Positions 15,090 through 16,415 of a stretch of DNA of 16,415 bases are shown here, in pieces. The DNA is from an uncultured Oscillospiraceae bacterium. GTDB taxonomy: Bacteria > Bacillota > Clostridia > Oscillospirales > Acutalibacteraceae. The translations under genes and the position numbers were made by a program. The notes under the pieces are model-generated. The model saw only the letters and a program-made list of their open reading frames with translations. It was not told the origin of the DNA and did no database searches. Where the stretch lies: NCBI GenBank assembly GCA_902478605.1, contig CABSLQ010000062.1:1-16415 (forward strand), written 5' to 3'. The stretch's first letter is position 1. Every line of letters begins with the position of its first letter.

Positions 15090-15743
15090 ATGCTGCTGGA
15101 TAATAAAACGATCGTATTTCAAGGGGATTCCATCACCGACATGGCACGCGGCAGGGAGCTCTGGGATTTAAACCATGTGTACGGGCATAGCTATGTGTTC
15201 CTTTTAGCGAGTCAGTTCGGCTATGAGGCGCCGGAGAAAAACATCACGATTTACAACCGCGGAATCAGCGGAAACCGCACGGTGGATTTGTATGCCCGGT
15301 GGAAAGAGGACACCCTCAATCTCAAGCCGGACGTGGTGAGCATTCTGGTTGGCATCAACGACATTCTGATGGATGTCATCGAAAATGCCGGCGTCGATGA
15401 GAAGCGCTGCGCCAAGGTGCTCAGCGCCATCGTGGAGGAAACCCGGGAGGAACTGCCGCACGTACAATTTGTGCTGTGCGAGCCCTTTGCGTTCCCGGAG
15501 GCGGCCAGAGAAGAATACCGCCAGGTATTCCGCGAAAGGGTGCCGCTGCATCAGCAGGCGGTGCGTGCCGTGGCGCAGAAATACGGCTGCCTTTTTGTCC
15601 CGCTGCAGGAAGATTTTGACGCCGCGTATCAGGCGCATCCGGAGTTGGGCCACGCCTACTGGATTTGGGACGGCATCCATCCGACGGCGGCCGGGCATCA
15701 GATTATCGCGCGGAAATGGCTGGCCTGCGTTCGCAACGGGTAA
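15090..15743 (+). CDS. SGNH/GDSL-family esterase or lipase
   Basis: A 217-residue hydrolase of the SGNH superfamily, which cleaves ester bonds, often acetyl groups on sugars or short acyl esters. All blocks are visible: block I GDSIT with nucleophile S14, block II NRGISGNRT (residues 56-64) with the oxyanion Gly, block III GIND with N90, and block V DGIHPT with D194 and H197 as the other catalytic residues. No signal peptide is present, so it acts in the cytoplasm. Length is normal for the small isoamyl-acetate-esterase/TesA-like group. ATG 15090 has AGAGGGG about 8 bases upstream and its own promoter at 15023-15051. The substrate cannot be read from the sequence; there is no carbohydrate operon around it. 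Confidence 0.92.
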   Translation: MLLDNKTIVFQGDSITDMARGRELWDLNHVYGHSYVFLLASQFGYEAPEKNITIYNRGISGNRTVDLYARWKEDTLNLKPDVVSILVGINDILMDVIENAGVDEKRCAKVLSAIVEETREELPHVQFVLCEPFAFPEAAREEYRQVFRERVPLHQQAVRAVAQKYGCLFVPLQEDFDAAYQAHPELGHAYWIWDGIHPTAAGHQIIARKWLACVRNG

Positions 15744-15766
15744 AGAGGCGCACTCAGGCGGCTGGT

Positions 15767-15795
15767 GCCGGGCTTATCCCGGGCGGCGCGTTTTT
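15767..15795 (+). terminator. Probable terminator of the SGNH hydrolase gene
   Basis: GCCGGG (15767-15772) and CCCGGGC (15778-15784) form a GC-rich stem with a 5-base loop and one bulge, followed after a few bases by TTTTT. It lies between the esterase stop and the tRNA promoter. The gap before the T-run weakens the call. Confidence 0.45.
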
Positions 15796-15799
15796 CTTC

Positions 15800-15828
15800 T
15801 TGCGAAGCGGGCGCTCTTGTGCTATACT
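15800..15828 (+). promoter_or_regulatory. Promoter of the tRNA-Leu gene
   Basis: TTGCGA at 15800-15805, a 17-base spacer and TATACT at 15823-15828, with TGC before it (extended -10). The mature tRNA begins 18 bases after the -10. Confidence 0.8.
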
Positions 15829-15846
15829 GATGGGCGGTATAGACGC

Positions 15847-15931
<85 letters not shown>

Positions 15932-15933
15932 TG

Positions 15934-15968
15934 ATGGTGTGACAAAAAAGATGTCACACCATTTTTTC
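15934..15968 (+). terminator. Intrinsic terminator of the tRNA-Leu gene
   Basis: ATGGTGTGACA (15934-15944) pairs perfectly with 15952-15962 across a 7-base A-rich loop, then TTTTTC. It begins only three bases after the CCA end. Confidence 0.9.
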
Positions 15969-16065
15969 TTGTATTCATGCGGGTTTGCGGGCTTTTTAGA
16001 GTGAAAATCGGGAAACGGTTTCACCGTAGATGTCCAAAGGGTTCCGCGCCGCCAAAAGCCGTGCA

Positions 16066-16113
16066 GCAGGGTTTCCTCCTGGTTTTTTTCAGGATGGGAA
16101 CCCTGCTTTTTTT
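16066..16113 (+). repeat. Hairpin repeat, copy 1, with seven-T tail
   Basis: Left arm GCAGGGTTTCC (16066-16076) pairs with GGGAACCCTGC (16096-16106), and an inner CCT/AGG stem closes a 10-base loop. TTTTTTT follows. It is related to the copy at 16224-16272. No gene precedes it that needs a terminator, so it is either the end of an unseen small RNA or a dispersed repeat. Confidence 0.65.
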
Positions 16114-16223
16114 GTTTTTCGGGATTTTACTTAACTCGTGCCTGTAGAAGTTTCCTGCCAAATTGTGTACGGTTTGAACAGAGGCAAAAAAGGCGGGAGA
16201 TGGGGAAAAGATATAAGAACACA

Positions 16224-16272
16224 GCGGGGTTTCCACCTGAATTGATTTCAGGTCGGGAACCCCGCTTTTTTT
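16224..16272 (+). repeat. Hairpin repeat, copy 2, with seven-T tail
   Basis: GCGGGGTTTCC (16224-16234) pairs with GGGAACCCCGC (16255-16265), and ACCTGAA (16235-16241) with TTCAGGT (16247-16253), leaving a one-base bulge and a 5-base loop; TTTTTTT follows. It shares GGGTTTCC, CCTG and GGGAACCC plus the TTTTTTTGTTT tail with copy 1, 158 bases upstream. Confidence 0.7.
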
Positions 16273-16384
16273 GTTTATGTGGGTTTTCCCGTGCCGAGGC
16301 CATCGGCAAGGTTCAAATAGATACTTTGAAAAGAAAGCCGGGATGCCATATGCGATAGGAAACCGCATACCGCCATAGCCAGCC
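16273..16384 (+). other. Non-coding stretch before edge terminator
   Basis: No credible protein gene. It holds a small hairpin (TATGCG with CGCATA, near 16350-16370) and ends at a perfect terminator. It could be a short RNA or the leader of a gene beyond the window; it matches no riboswitch class I know. Confidence 0.3.
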
Positions 16385-16415
16385 AGGGCGTCTGAGAAAT
16401 CAGACGCCCTTTTTT
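16385..16415 (+). terminator. Perfect intrinsic terminator at window edge
   Basis: AGGGCGTCTGA (16385-16395), GAAA tetraloop, and a perfect complementary arm at 16400-16410 followed by at least five more T. It must end a plus-strand transcript or an attenuated leader in 16273-16384, where no protein gene is visible. Confidence 0.85.

Noticed and set aside
16066..16272. Possible CRISPR array
   Set aside because: Only two imperfect copies, far apart, each followed by a T-run; no regular spacers and no cas genes.
16021..16368. Minus-strand open frame of 115 codons
   Set aside because: It is read through the two hairpin repeats and has repeated Lys-Lys-Ser-x-Val-Pro text only because of them.

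Overview
The window looks like chromosomal DNA from a Gram-positive anaerobe of the class Clostridia, most likely Oscillospiraceae/Ruminococcaceae. The reasons are strong AAGGAGG-type ribosome sites, mid-50s GC judged by eye, extended -10 promoters, OmpR/VanR-type two-component genes, an ECF sigma factor joined to a membrane anchor, and small Ala/Lys/Glu-rich proteins. I cannot name the genus. I see no phage gene, insertion sequence, integrase or CRISPR array. Layout: (1) 258-3845, plus strand: a tight operon of a cupin, an aldo/keto reductase, a double-domain carboxymuconolactone decarboxylase-like protein, a NUDIX hydrolase interrupted by one in-frame TGA, and an ArsP/YraQ-type permease. The first three look like a small redox/detoxification module. 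Two hairpins follow at 3958-4024, the first serving both strands. (2) 4045-7134, minus strand: a four-helix membrane protein, an RCC1-like lipoprotein and a WG-repeat-like lipoprotein, apparently one operon for surface proteins of unknown task. (3) 7301-10920, minus strand: a stand-alone sigma region-2 protein, a DUF3592-like membrane protein, and an 851-residue protein that joins a complete ECF sigma factor (regions 2 and 4) to a transmembrane helix and a large, internally duplicated ectodomain. The element AAAAGGGGACA (TGTCCCCTTTT on the coding strand) lies 40-60 bases upstream of both sigma-type genes, with a weaker copy before the DUF3592-like gene. This suggests a self-regulating, membrane-tethered sigma circuit and is the most interesting part of the window. 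(4) 11296-14415, minus strand: a response regulator, a sensor kinase, an eight-helix membrane protein and a two-helix membrane protein, with overlapping genes at the top and a strong terminator at the end. (5) 14547-14804, minus strand: an 85-residue helical protein whose leader region holds a long imperfect inverted repeat of about 106 bases. (6) 15090-15931, plus strand: an SGNH/GDSL esterase and a tRNA-Leu(UAG), each with a readable promoter. (7) 15932-16415: no gene; a tRNA terminator, two related long hairpins with seven-T tails, and a perfect terminator at the window edge.
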